DNA of 64,000 nt from PALSA-350 sp963834445 (GTDB taxonomy: Bacteria > Acidobacteriota > Terriglobia > Terriglobales > Acidobacteriaceae). Both the position numbers and the translations under genes were made by a program. Below, in pieces: positions 27,752 to 36,205 of the stretch. Under the pieces are notes generated by a model. The model saw only the letters and a list, made by a program, of their open reading frames with translations. It was not told where the DNA came from and did not search any database. The DNA lies in assembly GCA_963834445.1 (NCBI GenBank), contig CAWIBU010000003.1, positions 1,054,001-1,118,000 of the forward strand, given 5' to 3'. Positions within the stretch are counted from its first letter, which is position 1, and each line of letters opens with the position of its first letter.

Positions 27752-28960
27752 ATGTTGTTGAGCGAGATCGTTAGCCTCGCCATCGATAGCTTCCGGACCA
27801 ATAAAGTACGGGTCATGCTGACCTCGCTGGGCATGGTAATTGGGTCCGCTTCCCTCATTCTGGTGGTCACGGTGGGGCTTACGGGCAAACTGTACATCCT
27901 GCGCCTGATCGAGGCCATTGGCAGCAACATGGTGGCAGTGGAGTACTCGGGCGGGGGCCCTGGATCGAATACGCAGCACGACTTCCGCAACGATTACCTG
28001 ACACGCGACGACGAAACAGCGGTGCTGGAGCGAGTACCGTCGGTGGCCTATTCCTCGCCAATGCTGCAGATGCATGATCGCATCAGCTTTGGCAATGGCG
28101 TCTCGAAAGACATCCTGGTACTTGGCGTATCGCCCCAGTACAGGCCCGTGCGCAACCTTATCCTGATTAGCGGCCGTTTCTTCGATGAGGAAGACGATGC
28201 CAGCCATGCCAAGGTTGCCGTGGTGACCGAGCCCTTTGCCCGGCAGAAATTTGGCACGGCGGCAGCGGTGAATCAAACCTTTGAAATCAAGGGCATTCCG
28301 TTCACCGTGATCGGTACTTTTAAAGAGGCGGTGGATACGCTCGGTCAAACTGAAGTTGCCGATCAAACGATCCTTATTCCCTACTCCGTGGCACGCTACT
28401 TCACTGGTACCGATGCGATCAAGAAGATTTTCTTTTCGATTCGGGACTCGGGGGACGTGGAGCAGTCGACCAAACAGATTATGCAGGTCATTCGATCGCG
28501 GCACTTGCCGAGCTCGGTCTACGAACCACAAACGCTGACCGAGTTGCTCAATACGGCATCGCTGATCGCGAATATATTGACCCTGGTACTGCTCCTGGTT
28601 TCCTCGGTAACGCTCGCGGTGGGGGGGATCGGTATCATGAATATCATGCTGGCAAACGTGCGCTCGCGGATCCGGGAGATTGGCATTCGCAAAGCACTCG
28701 GAGCGACGTACCGGGAAATCAAGCTACAGTTTCTGATCGAAGCCGTTTTTATTTCGTTAAGCGGCGGAGTGGTGGGAACGATTCTGGGCATGGCTGTTCC
28801 CTACTCGGTTCGGCTTTTTACGTCTTATCGCATTCCGATCTCCGGACTGTCAGCAATCATTGCCCTGGCCGCGGCTACGCTGGTGGGGGTGGTGTTTGGG
28901 ACGCTGCCGGCGACACGCGCGGCCCAGCTGGATCCGGTTGAGTCGCTCAAATATGAGTAG
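27752..28960 (+). CDS. MacB-like ABC transporter permease
   Basis: I choose ATG 27752 (402 residues), since family members start just before LSEIVSLAIDSFRTNKVRVMLTSLGMVIGSASL. The frame also has an ATG at 27686, and neither has a strong ribosome site. One N-terminal helix, a periplasmic MacB_PCD domain (about 50-260, VLERVPSVAYSSPML), then an FtsX domain with three helices (LTLVLLLVSSVTLAVGGIGIMNIMLANVRSRIREIGIRKALGA is the classic stretch) and the ending TRAAQLDPVESLKYE. No ATPase or membrane-fusion gene is in the neighbourhood. Its last bases overlap the GH2 gene start (ATGAGTAG). Confidence 0.9.
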   Translation: MLLSEIVSLAIDSFRTNKVRVMLTSLGMVIGSASLILVVTVGLTGKLYILRLIEAIGSNMVAVEYSGGGPGSNTQHDFRNDYLTRDDETAVLERVPSVAYSSPMLQMHDRISFGNGVSKDILVLGVSPQYRPVRNLILISGRFFDEEDDASHAKVAVVTEPFARQKFGTAAAVNQTFEIKGIPFTVIGTFKEAVDTLGQTEVADQTILIPYSVARYFTGTDAIKKIFFSIRDSGDVEQSTKQIMQVIRSRHLPSSVYEPQTLTELLNTASLIANILTLVLLLVSSVTLAVGGIGIMNIMLANVRSRIREIGIRKALGATYREIKLQFLIEAVFISLSGGVVGTILGMAVPYSVRLFTSYRIPISGLSAIIALAAATLVGVVFGTLPATRAAQLDPVESLKYE

Positions 28961-31583
28961 CGGGCGCCTACGACGATTTGCGCTCCTCTTGCTTGGCATG
29001 GCATTGCCTGCAATGGCTGTATCTGTGCCTTTGCGCACTGGCTGGAAGCTGCAGTCGGAGTGCGTGGTGAAGTCCGGAGGAAAAGAAATCTCTTCGCCGC
29101 GGTATGCGCCCAGCGGATGGATCGATGCGGTCGTCCCAGGCACAGTGTTGGGATCACAAGTGGCGGATGGTATTTTTCCCGACCCCTTCTTCGGAATGAA
29201 CCTGCGAAAAATTCCCGGTACGGATTATCCTCTCGGAAAGATTTTCGGCTATTTTCCGATGAGCGCAAAAAGCCCTTACCGGTGCTCATGGTGGTATCGC
29301 ACTGAATTCGCTTCTCCCAGCGCGCCGGGAAGAACTACGTGGCTGCATTTCGACGGTATTAATTACCGGGCCAATATCTGGCTGAACGGGAAGCAGATCG
29401 CGGGCAGCGACGAGGTTGCGGGCGCCTTTCGTTCTTATGATTTCGACGCTTCTCCGTACCTTTCCCACGGACAAAAAAATGTATTGGCAGTGGAAGTATT
29501 CGCGCAAACGGAGAAAGACCTGGGGATCGATTTTCTTGATTGGAATCCGGCCCCTGCCGACAAGAGCCTTGGACTGTGGCGCGGGGTTTCCGTAACGACC
29601 AGCGGACCGGTTACGCTCCGAAACCCTGCGGTGTCCACACATTTCCCGCAGGATGATCTGCGTGAGGCGGACCTGGGCCTTGTGGCCGATGTGGCCAACC
29701 ATACCGACCATGCGTTAGTGGCCACGGTGACCGCCTGGGTGGGTGCGACCGAGGTGCATCAACAAGTGACGCTGGCGGCGAAGCAGGCGAAGGTGGTGGC
29801 GTTCCGTGCGGCAGATTTTGCTGCGCTGCGGATCAAGAATCCTTCAGTCTGGTGGCCTTATCAGTATGGTGAGCCGCATCTGGAACCGTTGCGGATGGAG
29901 GTGACTGCGGGTGGGGTCACCTCCGATGCCACTCGTCTTCGGTTTGGCATAAGAGAGATACAGGCCTCACGCAACGAGCAGGGATTTATGCAGTTTCGTG
30001 TCAACCATCGCAACATTTTAATTCGCGGTGCAGGATGGGATCCAGATTTGTTTTATCGCGAGCCTCATGAGCGGCTGCGACAGGAACTCGCGTATGTAAA
30101 GCATATGCACCTGAACACGGTGCGGCTGGAAGGTAAGCTGGGCAGCGAGGAAATGTTCGATCTGGCGGACGAGATGGGGATTCTCATGATGCCGGGTTGG
30201 CAGTGCTGCGACTTTTGGCAGGCTTGGGCCAAGTGGACCCCCAGGGACCATGCCATTGCGCACGAATCACTCTATAGCCAGATCAGCCGGCTGCGCGGGC
30301 ATCCCAGCGTGTTCGTGTGGGTGAACGGCAGCGATGAAATCCCGGTGCCGCCGGTGGAGAAAGACTTCCTAGGGGTATTGAAGGAGCGCGATTGGTCGAA
30401 CCCGATTCTGAATAGTGCGGCTGACCGGACATCGATAGTCACTGGGCCCAGTGGAGTGAAGATGACGGGACCCTACGATTATGTTCCCCCGGAATATTGG
30501 TATCTGGATAAAGATAAGTACGGCGGCGCGTGGGGGCTTAACACAGAGACGGGACCGGGGGCGGCAGTGCCGTCGGTCGAGAGTGTACGGCGCACGCTGC
30601 CGCGCACGAGCTGGTGGCCGATCGATGAGCAGTGGAACTATCACGCTGCGTTGGGCAAGTTTGCGACGTACAACCGGTTGAATGGTGCGATGGCGGCTAC
30701 TTATGGACCGGCGGCCAGTCTCGCAAACTACACGCTGAAAGCGCAGCTCATGGCTTACGACGGTGAGCGCGCGATGTTCGAAGCGTACGGGGCTAACAAG
30801 TACCGCTCGACCGGTGTGATTCAGTGGATGCTCAACGATGCCTGGCCTTCTTTTTTCTGGCATTTGTATGACTACTACCTGATTCCGGGTGGCGGATACT
30901 TCGGGACGCGGAAGGCGAATGAGCCGCTGCATGTTCAGTACCGGTATGACGATCGCAGGATTGTGGTGGTGAACTCCACGCTTGCGGCTTTCGCAGGTTT
31001 GCGCGCCAGCGCGCGGGTGGTCGATCTGGCGGGAAAGGAACTGTTCGCTCAGCAATCGAGTCTGGATGTTAGCAGCGATGGCGTTGCTGCGGGGTTTGTT
31101 GTTCCTGCGCAGAGGGCTACGACGTTTCTTGCGCTTAAGCTTCGCGATGGGGAGGGGAAACTTGTCAGCGAGAACTTTTACTGGATTCCCGCGGAGTTGG
31201 CCGTGCTTGATTGGGACAAGACCACTTATGTGAATACTCCTGCTGTCAGGTATGCGAACATGCGGGATCTGGGTACGTTGCCTCGGGTATCAGTGCAGGT
31301 GAGTGCGCGGCCTGGGCGAGAGCGCGGTGAGGCCGTGGTTGATTTGAAGAATGGTGGGAAGTCGGTCGCGTTTTTCATGCATTTGCGCGTGGTCAAGGCA
31401 GGGACAGAAGACGAGATCGTTCCGGTTTTTTGGGAGGATAATTTTGTTTCGCTCATGCCTGGGGAATCGCGGGCGGTAGTAGTCGGTGGGCTGGACGCTA
31501 AGGTTGATACGGAATTGAAGGTCGATGGTTGGAATGTAGAGGCACGGCGGGTTCCGGTTGCGCAGGGGATTGCGCTGCGTTGA
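28953..31583 (+). CDS. Secreted GH2 exo-beta-D-glucosaminidase-like enzyme
   Basis: ATG 28953 overlaps the stop of the permease gene and precedes a signal peptide (MSSGRLRRFALLLLGMALPAMA); the protein has 876 residues. GH2 order is visible: sugar-binding sandwich (about 50-215, WLHFDGINYRANIWLNGKQI), immunoglobulin-like domain, TIM barrel (about 330-620) and C-terminal sandwiches. The barrel has WVNGSDEIPVP, matching the acid/base aspartate position of exo-beta-D-glucosaminidases, and GLNTETGPGAAVPS with the nucleophile glutamate. These favour chitosan-type or mannoside substrates over galactosides. The activity is inferred from family motifs. Confidence 0.9.
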   Translation: MSSGRLRRFALLLLGMALPAMAVSVPLRTGWKLQSECVVKSGGKEISSPRYAPSGWIDAVVPGTVLGSQVADGIFPDPFFGMNLRKIPGTDYPLGKIFGYFPMSAKSPYRCSWWYRTEFASPSAPGRTTWLHFDGINYRANIWLNGKQIAGSDEVAGAFRSYDFDASPYLSHGQKNVLAVEVFAQTEKDLGIDFLDWNPAPADKSLGLWRGVSVTTSGPVTLRNPAVSTHFPQDDLREADLGLVADVANHTDHALVATVTAWVGATEVHQQVTLAAKQAKVVAFRAADFAALRIKNPSVWWPYQYGEPHLEPLRMEVTAGGVTSDATRLRFGIREIQASRNEQGFMQFRVNHRNILIRGAGWDPDLFYREPHERLRQELAYVKHMHLNTVRLEGKLGSEEMFDLADEMGILMMPGWQCCDFWQAWAKWTPRDHAIAHESLYSQISRLRGHPSVFVWVNGSDEIPVPPVEKDFLGVLKERDWSNPILNSAADRTSIVTGPSGVKMTGPYDYVPPEYWYLDKDKYGGAWGLNTETGPGAAVPSVESVRRTLPRTSWWPIDEQWNYHAALGKFATYNRLNGAMAATYGPAASLANYTLKAQLMAYDGERAMFEAYGANKYRSTGVIQWMLNDAWPSFFWHLYDYYLIPGGGYFGTRKANEPLHVQYRYDDRRIVVVNSTLAAFAGLRASARVVDLAGKELFAQQSSLDVSSDGVAAGFVVPAQRATTFLALKLRDGEGKLVSENFYWIPAELAVLDWDKTTYVNTPAVRYANMRDLGTLPRVSVQVSARPGRERGEAVVDLKNGGKSVAFFMHLRVVKAGTEDEIVPVFWEDNFVSLMPGESRAVVVGGLDAKVDTELKVDGWNVEARRVPVAQGIALR

Positions 31584-31664
31584 ACACTGGCGCCCAGCGT
31601 ATTGAAGGCCGGCGAAGTAGATGCTGGTCACTCAAACAAATTACTAACGCACAAACGGCAGGAT

Positions 31665-31861
31665 TCGCGAGCTCACTTGCGGGGCCTTCGTTTGGGGTAA
31701 AGGCGCACAGCAGATCCCTCCGCCTCGGTCGGGATGACAAAGGAAAGGGGGTCGCTTTGGTCGGCAGCAACTGCTGATCGAGGGGTCGCAGATCCCTCCA
31801 CTTCGCTACGCTTTGGTCCCACGGCAAGCCGGGGGCAGGCGGGATGACAAAGTTGTTTGAG
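31665..31861. repeat. Dispersed non-coding repeat, one full unit plus a second partial
   Basis: The unit starts with TCGCGAGCTCACTTGCGGGG and runs through AAAGGCGCACAGCAGATCCC and GGGATGACAAAGG. A second partial copy follows at 31785-31861 (GCAGATCCCTCCACTTCGCT, GGGATGACAAAGTTGTTTG). It fills the gap between the two convergent genes, 31584-31885. No gene is visible there. Confidence 0.75.
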
Positions 31862-31885
31862 AGCCCGGATGCAGACTCAGTTTGC

Positions 31886-32728
31886 CTAACACCAGGCGGT
31901 TAGGAAACGGCCGGCGGTGCCTCGGAGTCTTAGTTGGTCAGTGCGTCCGTTGAAGTAACGGGCATTAATTTCGTCGCGGCCTAGATCTTCGAGAGAGCGG
32001 AGGTTTGCTAGCTCGACGGCGATTTCAGTGGGCGTGAAAAAGAGGCGGAAGGGTTCACCGGCTTTTTCGACACGGGCAGCCAACGAGTCGTGTGCCAGTC
32101 GCTCCAGCAATGGCAGCGCGGAACGCGGTTGGCCGTAGTCCAACGTGATGCCAGAACCCGCGGGCTGGGAGGCGACGAAGGCGATGGTGGCTCGGAAAGC
32201 TTCCAGTGTCAAATAGGGAACAACGCCCAGCCAGGCGAAGAAGGTAGGCGCATGGCTGTTGAATCCAGCTGCGCGCAGCTGATCAGCGAGCGACTGCCGT
32301 TCGAAATCGACTGGCGTGAAACTGAGGTTAGGGGGAATCGCAATGGCGCTCCGCTGTAACAGCTCACGCTTCCATTGTTGCGTTGCGGGATGATCGACCT
32401 CGAAGACATGCAGACGTGGATAGGGATTTCTATAGGCGAACGTGTCGAGGCCGGCGCCGAGCACAACGTATTGCTCAACACCGCTCTCGACGGCGCGCCT
32501 CAGGTTGTCTTCGGCATATCGGCTGCGCGCCACCAGGAAGGCTCGCAGCGCAATCGAGAAGGGACGATCCTGGCGTAAAGGGGTGCGCCGTAACTGCTCA
32601 GCGTAGGTCGCCCCCAATATCGCAACCGCCAGAGGATCGGCAAATACGATCGGCGCATCGTGAAGTTGATGAGCCGCCCGGCGCAAGGCTACGCTGACAG
32701 CGGTTCGCGATGGGACGGCATGTTCCAT
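31886..32728 (-). CDS. Class I SAM-dependent methyltransferase, leucine carboxyl methyltransferase-like (LCM/PPM1) family
   Basis: This 280-residue protein has the family pattern: SRTAVSVALRRAAHQLHDAPIVFADPLA at the start, the SAM-binding loop VVLGAGLDTFAYRNPY (about residues 88-103), then LHVFEVDHPATQQWKRELL. Bacterial members often act on small secondary metabolites or unknown carboxylates. It starts only 10 bases after the GH2-LamG gene ends, so it appears to be the third gene of a glycan-enzyme run. A link to carbohydrate metabolism is not obvious and is inferred only from spacing. No signal peptide is present, so it is cytosolic. Confidence 0.88.
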   Translation of the reverse strand: MEHAVPSRTAVSVALRRAAHQLHDAPIVFADPLAVAILGATYAEQLRRTPLRQDRPFSIALRAFLVARSRYAEDNLRRAVESGVEQYVVLGAGLDTFAYRNPYPRLHVFEVDHPATQQWKRELLQRSAIAIPPNLSFTPVDFERQSLADQLRAAGFNSHAPTFFAWLGVVPYLTLEAFRATIAFVASQPAGSGITLDYGQPRSALPLLERLAHDSLAARVEKAGEPFRLFFTPTEIAVELANLRSLEDLGRDEINARYFNGRTDQLRLRGTAGRFLTAWC

Positions 32729-32738
32729 GGGCGTCTTA

Positions 32739-35700
32739 CTACCTGACCGTCACCTTGGCCGGAACAACATTCCAGCCTCTCAGGGTCAGGGTCGCGGGGA
32801 CTGCCGGCCCGGCTTCGGGATACGTGACTTCTACGGTTCGCTTCTCTCCCGGCAGAAGCGAAATGTAGTTGTCAGAGAAGTAGGCGGGCAGGATTCTCTC
32901 TCCGTCGTCCGAGCGCAGGAGAGTCAGCTTGGCCGCCAGAGCCACGGAGGCCCCCGTATTTTCCAAGTCCACCTGAACGTGCGCCTCCCCGCCCGCATTC
33001 GCGGTAGCGACCGCCGTCGCGGTCACCGTTACCTGCGGCAGTGTGTTCATCGAACGATAGGTTTCGCTGTCGGCCGCATACCAGTAGAAATTCTGCGAGA
33101 GCAGCATACCCTGGGCGTCTTTCAGTTCCATTTCCACAAACACCGCCTCCTTCGCGCTGGCAACGCCAATGTCGACCAGGGATGCGGTGGTAACCGACTC
33201 GGCTGGAGCCGTGACGGTCTCGTGATGGTCAAAGACAGTCGTGCCGTCGCCGCGCACAGCATGTACCTGCAACATTGCGCCGGCTATCGGCTTGCCAGTG
33301 TTGTTTACAATGGCGGCGTGCAGATCAGGCAGATTCATCTGCACATGCACCGGCTCGGCTGCCTTCCTCACAGCGTAGAAAGAGGCCTGGGTGTCGTAGT
33401 CCGAGCTAAAAATTTGCCACATGGTGCTCGGCCACGCCGGCTGCGTCATCCATAACAGCCTTCCGCTGTTGGGCGCCCACAGGTGCGCGTTAAACCCCTC
33501 GAAGAGGGCGCGATGATCGACGTAGTTCAACATCTGAGCCTTGCGTTCGAAATCGGCAAGACTGGTTGGCTCGCCAAACTCTGTGGCAAGCTCCTGCATG
33601 AACGGAGCAACGTCTCCATTCCCACTCTGGTGCCAATCGTGGTAGGCCCAGGCGTCGCTGACCGGCCACTGATCGGCTGGCGCAATACTGTGCTCAAAGG
33701 ATTCGAGCGTCGACATCGACGGCGTGCCTACCTCGACCGAGAAGCCACGGTCAAGGGTGGTGAAGAATTTCGAGGGCGGCTTGTAGCTGTACGGCCCACT
33801 GTTCTGCAGGTTTACCTGGTTGGAACTGGCGGAGTAGTAACGCGTGCCGTCCACCTCTCTGGCCAGCTTCTCCAATCCCTGATTGATGATGGGCGAGGGA
33901 ACACCTTCGTTGCGCCCGCACCATACCGCGATCGAAGGATGGTTGCGAAAGCGGAGCATCGTCTCCTTCGCATTCGCCAGAAAGAGCGCTGGATCTTCCG
34001 GCTCGAGATTGTAGTTCTCGGTCGAGTCCCAGAAGTCGTTCCAGACCAACAGGCCGTACTCGTCAGCGAGATCATAAAAGACCTCTTCAGTATCCTGGCC
34101 CATCCAATTGCGAATCATATTGAGATGGGCGTCGCGGTGCAGCCGGAAGAAGGGTTCGAGATGTGGGCGGGAGACACGCTTGCGGTAGTCGTCCATGCCC
34201 CAGTTGCCGCCCTTGCAGGCGATGCGCACGCCGTTGACGCGAATGACAAGATAGGGCGCAGTCCTGAGATCGGTCAACGGCCGTAGGGAGCGAGAGCTCT
34301 CGGCGCCAGGGTAAAGAGACGCCACCCAACCCAATGATGTCTGGCGCAAGGCATCGTGCGACTGGTTCACTACTTTCTCGCCCCTGGTGATCGCGGGTGA
34401 GAACTCGACACGCCGCAGATTTCCCTGGGCATCCAGCAGGGAAAGCTCGTAGCTGATCTCGCGCATGCCAAAGCGTAGCTGCTTCTCAGATTGCGTTTTG
34501 CCTCCGGTGGTAAACCAGACTTTCATGGTGTGCAGATTGGGCTCGCCGTAGCCGTTCGGCCACCAGAGCTTGGGCTGCTTTACCTTTAACTGGGCGTAGT
34601 CAGCAGGCGCGAGGCGCACCTCAGTCTGTTCTCCGCTCACTGCAACTTGTTTGGTTACGTTTACGTCATCGAAGGAGACATGCACCTCACCGCGCACGGG
34701 AGACTTCGACCGCATGCTCAACGGCACAGCGATTTCCACGTCGGCTTCGCTGCCGTCGTGTTGGGGCAGCGTGGTGATTACCTGCACATCGCCGACGCGC
34801 ACGGAACCGGAAGCAGTGAGCGTTACATCCTGCCAGATGCCCGAGTTGCGATCGCGCACGCCGGGAATCCAATCCCATCCTTCGGTTGCGGCGAAGGTCG
34901 GGCCATCAAGGGCCATGATGCCGCCGTTGTCTCCAGGGCCGCCTTTGATGGACTGCTCCTGAGGAATGCCGGGGTGCGGCGGTGGCGAGATACGCACGGC
35001 CAGTACGTTCGTGCCGCGGGTCTTCACCAGCGCAGTTACGTCGAAGACGCCGCGGGTGAAGGCGCCTTTGATATCACCCAGATGTTCGCCGTTGAGCCAC
35101 ACCGAGGCCGAGTAGTTGATGCCCTCGAAGGTGAGGGTCAGATTTCGCCGGTCTTTCAAAGCCGGCGCGGGAAACTCCCTGCGATACCAGTAGTCCTGCT
35201 TGTTCAACGATTCGGGAATGGCGAGATTGTTCAGGCCGTAGTCGGGGTCGGGATAGATGCCCCGCGCGACCATGGTCGTTAATACGGTTCCGGGCACGAT
35301 GGCCTGCATCCACGCGCCGGCATCGTAGGAAGCGCTGGAAATCTGCTGCGCGCTGGCGTTCACTTTGGGCGCAGCCTCCAGCTTCCAGCCGCCGCGCAGT
35401 ATCCACTGATCCGCTTCACCAGCGGTTAACGCATCGGTCGCGGGTAGCAGGGGTTGGGCCACGGGCGCCTGCAAAGGGGCATTACTGTGGGGTAGGGTTG
35501 CTGGATCCTGCGGCGCGCGCAAGCCTGCCTGGCCGCGGGTTTGCACCGGCCACCTGGCTGAGCCGTCTTCGAACTGCGCCAGGCTAAAGTCGGGCGGCAT
35601 ACGTTGCATCTGCTGCACCTCGCTGCCTGCGAGTGCGCGACGCATGAGCGTGAGGCCCGAGAGCTTACCGCCAAAGTGCACGGTGCCTGCGATTGACGAA

Positions 35701-36191
35701 GCGGTGGGAGCGAGGCTTAGTAAGGGGGCCAGGGCGGCGTTGGGAATGTTGGCGTGTCCGACCTCAACGCCGTCGGCGTAAAGGTGTGCTTCTTCGTCAG
35801 AAAATGTTGCGGCCAGCAGATGCCAGGCGCCGGGCGTGAGCGTCACGGTAGACTGCACCACGGCTTCGCGTCCCGAGTAAAGCGCGAGCTTGCCATCATG
35901 GGTGCCCAAAGCGCGCGAGCCGGCGAAGTTAGGATTGCCGACCACCGCGATGACCGTATTGCCCACCATCGGCGTGGCTACCTGGACCCAACTGTAAATA
36001 GACCACTGCGCCCCGGGATCGAGCAGCACGTCGCCGGCTACCAGTGGCTTGGATAACCCGTCGCCTTGCGGCAGAAAGATTGCGTTGTAAGGCCCGTAGG
36101 CGACGGAGCCCGAGGGCGCCTGGGCCAAACCCGTCTTGCTCAACAACACGAACAAGGCGAACGCGAGCATACATAAGCTGTTGCGTGACAT
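32739..36191 (-). CDS. Secreted GH2 beta-mannosidase/glucosaminidase-like enzyme with N-terminal LamG domain
   Basis: ATG 36191 gives 1150 residues with a signal peptide (SLCMLAFALFVLLSKTGLAQ); a longer frame to 36281 lacks this. Residues about 30-220 form a LamG/concanavalin-like domain (AQWSIYSWVQVATPMVGNTV, TPGAWHLLAATFSDEEAHLY). The GH2 part follows: sandwich (about 310-470), Ig-like, TIM barrel with the acid/base glutamate in WCGRNEGVPSP and the nucleophile in RGFSVEVGTPSM, then C-terminal sandwiches. The LamG domain probably binds polysaccharide. It lies 14 bases after the beta-helix hydrolase gene and 10 bases before the methyltransferase gene. Confidence 0.9.
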   Translation of the reverse strand: MSRNSLCMLAFALFVLLSKTGLAQAPSGSVAYGPYNAIFLPQGDGLSKPLVAGDVLLDPGAQWSIYSWVQVATPMVGNTVIAVVGNPNFAGSRALGTHDGKLALYSGREAVVQSTVTLTPGAWHLLAATFSDEEAHLYADGVEVGHANIPNAALAPLLSLAPTASSIAGTVHFGGKLSGLTLMRRALAGSEVQQMQRMPPDFSLAQFEDGSARWPVQTRGQAGLRAPQDPATLPHSNAPLQAPVAQPLLPATDALTAGEADQWILRGGWKLEAAPKVNASAQQISSASYDAGAWMQAIVPGTVLTTMVARGIYPDPDYGLNNLAIPESLNKQDYWYRREFPAPALKDRRNLTLTFEGINYSASVWLNGEHLGDIKGAFTRGVFDVTALVKTRGTNVLAVRISPPPHPGIPQEQSIKGGPGDNGGIMALDGPTFAATEGWDWIPGVRDRNSGIWQDVTLTASGSVRVGDVQVITTLPQHDGSEADVEIAVPLSMRSKSPVRGEVHVSFDDVNVTKQVAVSGEQTEVRLAPADYAQLKVKQPKLWWPNGYGEPNLHTMKVWFTTGGKTQSEKQLRFGMREISYELSLLDAQGNLRRVEFSPAITRGEKVVNQSHDALRQTSLGWVASLYPGAESSRSLRPLTDLRTAPYLVIRVNGVRIACKGGNWGMDDYRKRVSRPHLEPFFRLHRDAHLNMIRNWMGQDTEEVFYDLADEYGLLVWNDFWDSTENYNLEPEDPALFLANAKETMLRFRNHPSIAVWCGRNEGVPSPIINQGLEKLAREVDGTRYYSASSNQVNLQNSGPYSYKPPSKFFTTLDRGFSVEVGTPSMSTLESFEHSIAPADQWPVSDAWAYHDWHQSGNGDVAPFMQELATEFGEPTSLADFERKAQMLNYVDHRALFEGFNAHLWAPNSGRLLWMTQPAWPSTMWQIFSSDYDTQASFYAVRKAAEPVHVQMNLPDLHAAIVNNTGKPIAGAMLQVHAVRGDGTTVFDHHETVTAPAESVTTASLVDIGVASAKEAVFVEMELKDAQGMLLSQNFYWYAADSETYRSMNTLPQVTVTATAVATANAGGEAHVQVDLENTGASVALAAKLTLLRSDDGERILPAYFSDNYISLLPGEKRTVEVTYPEAGPAVPATLTLRGWNVVPAKVTVR

Positions 36192-36205
36192 GCGATGTCT
36201 CTTTT

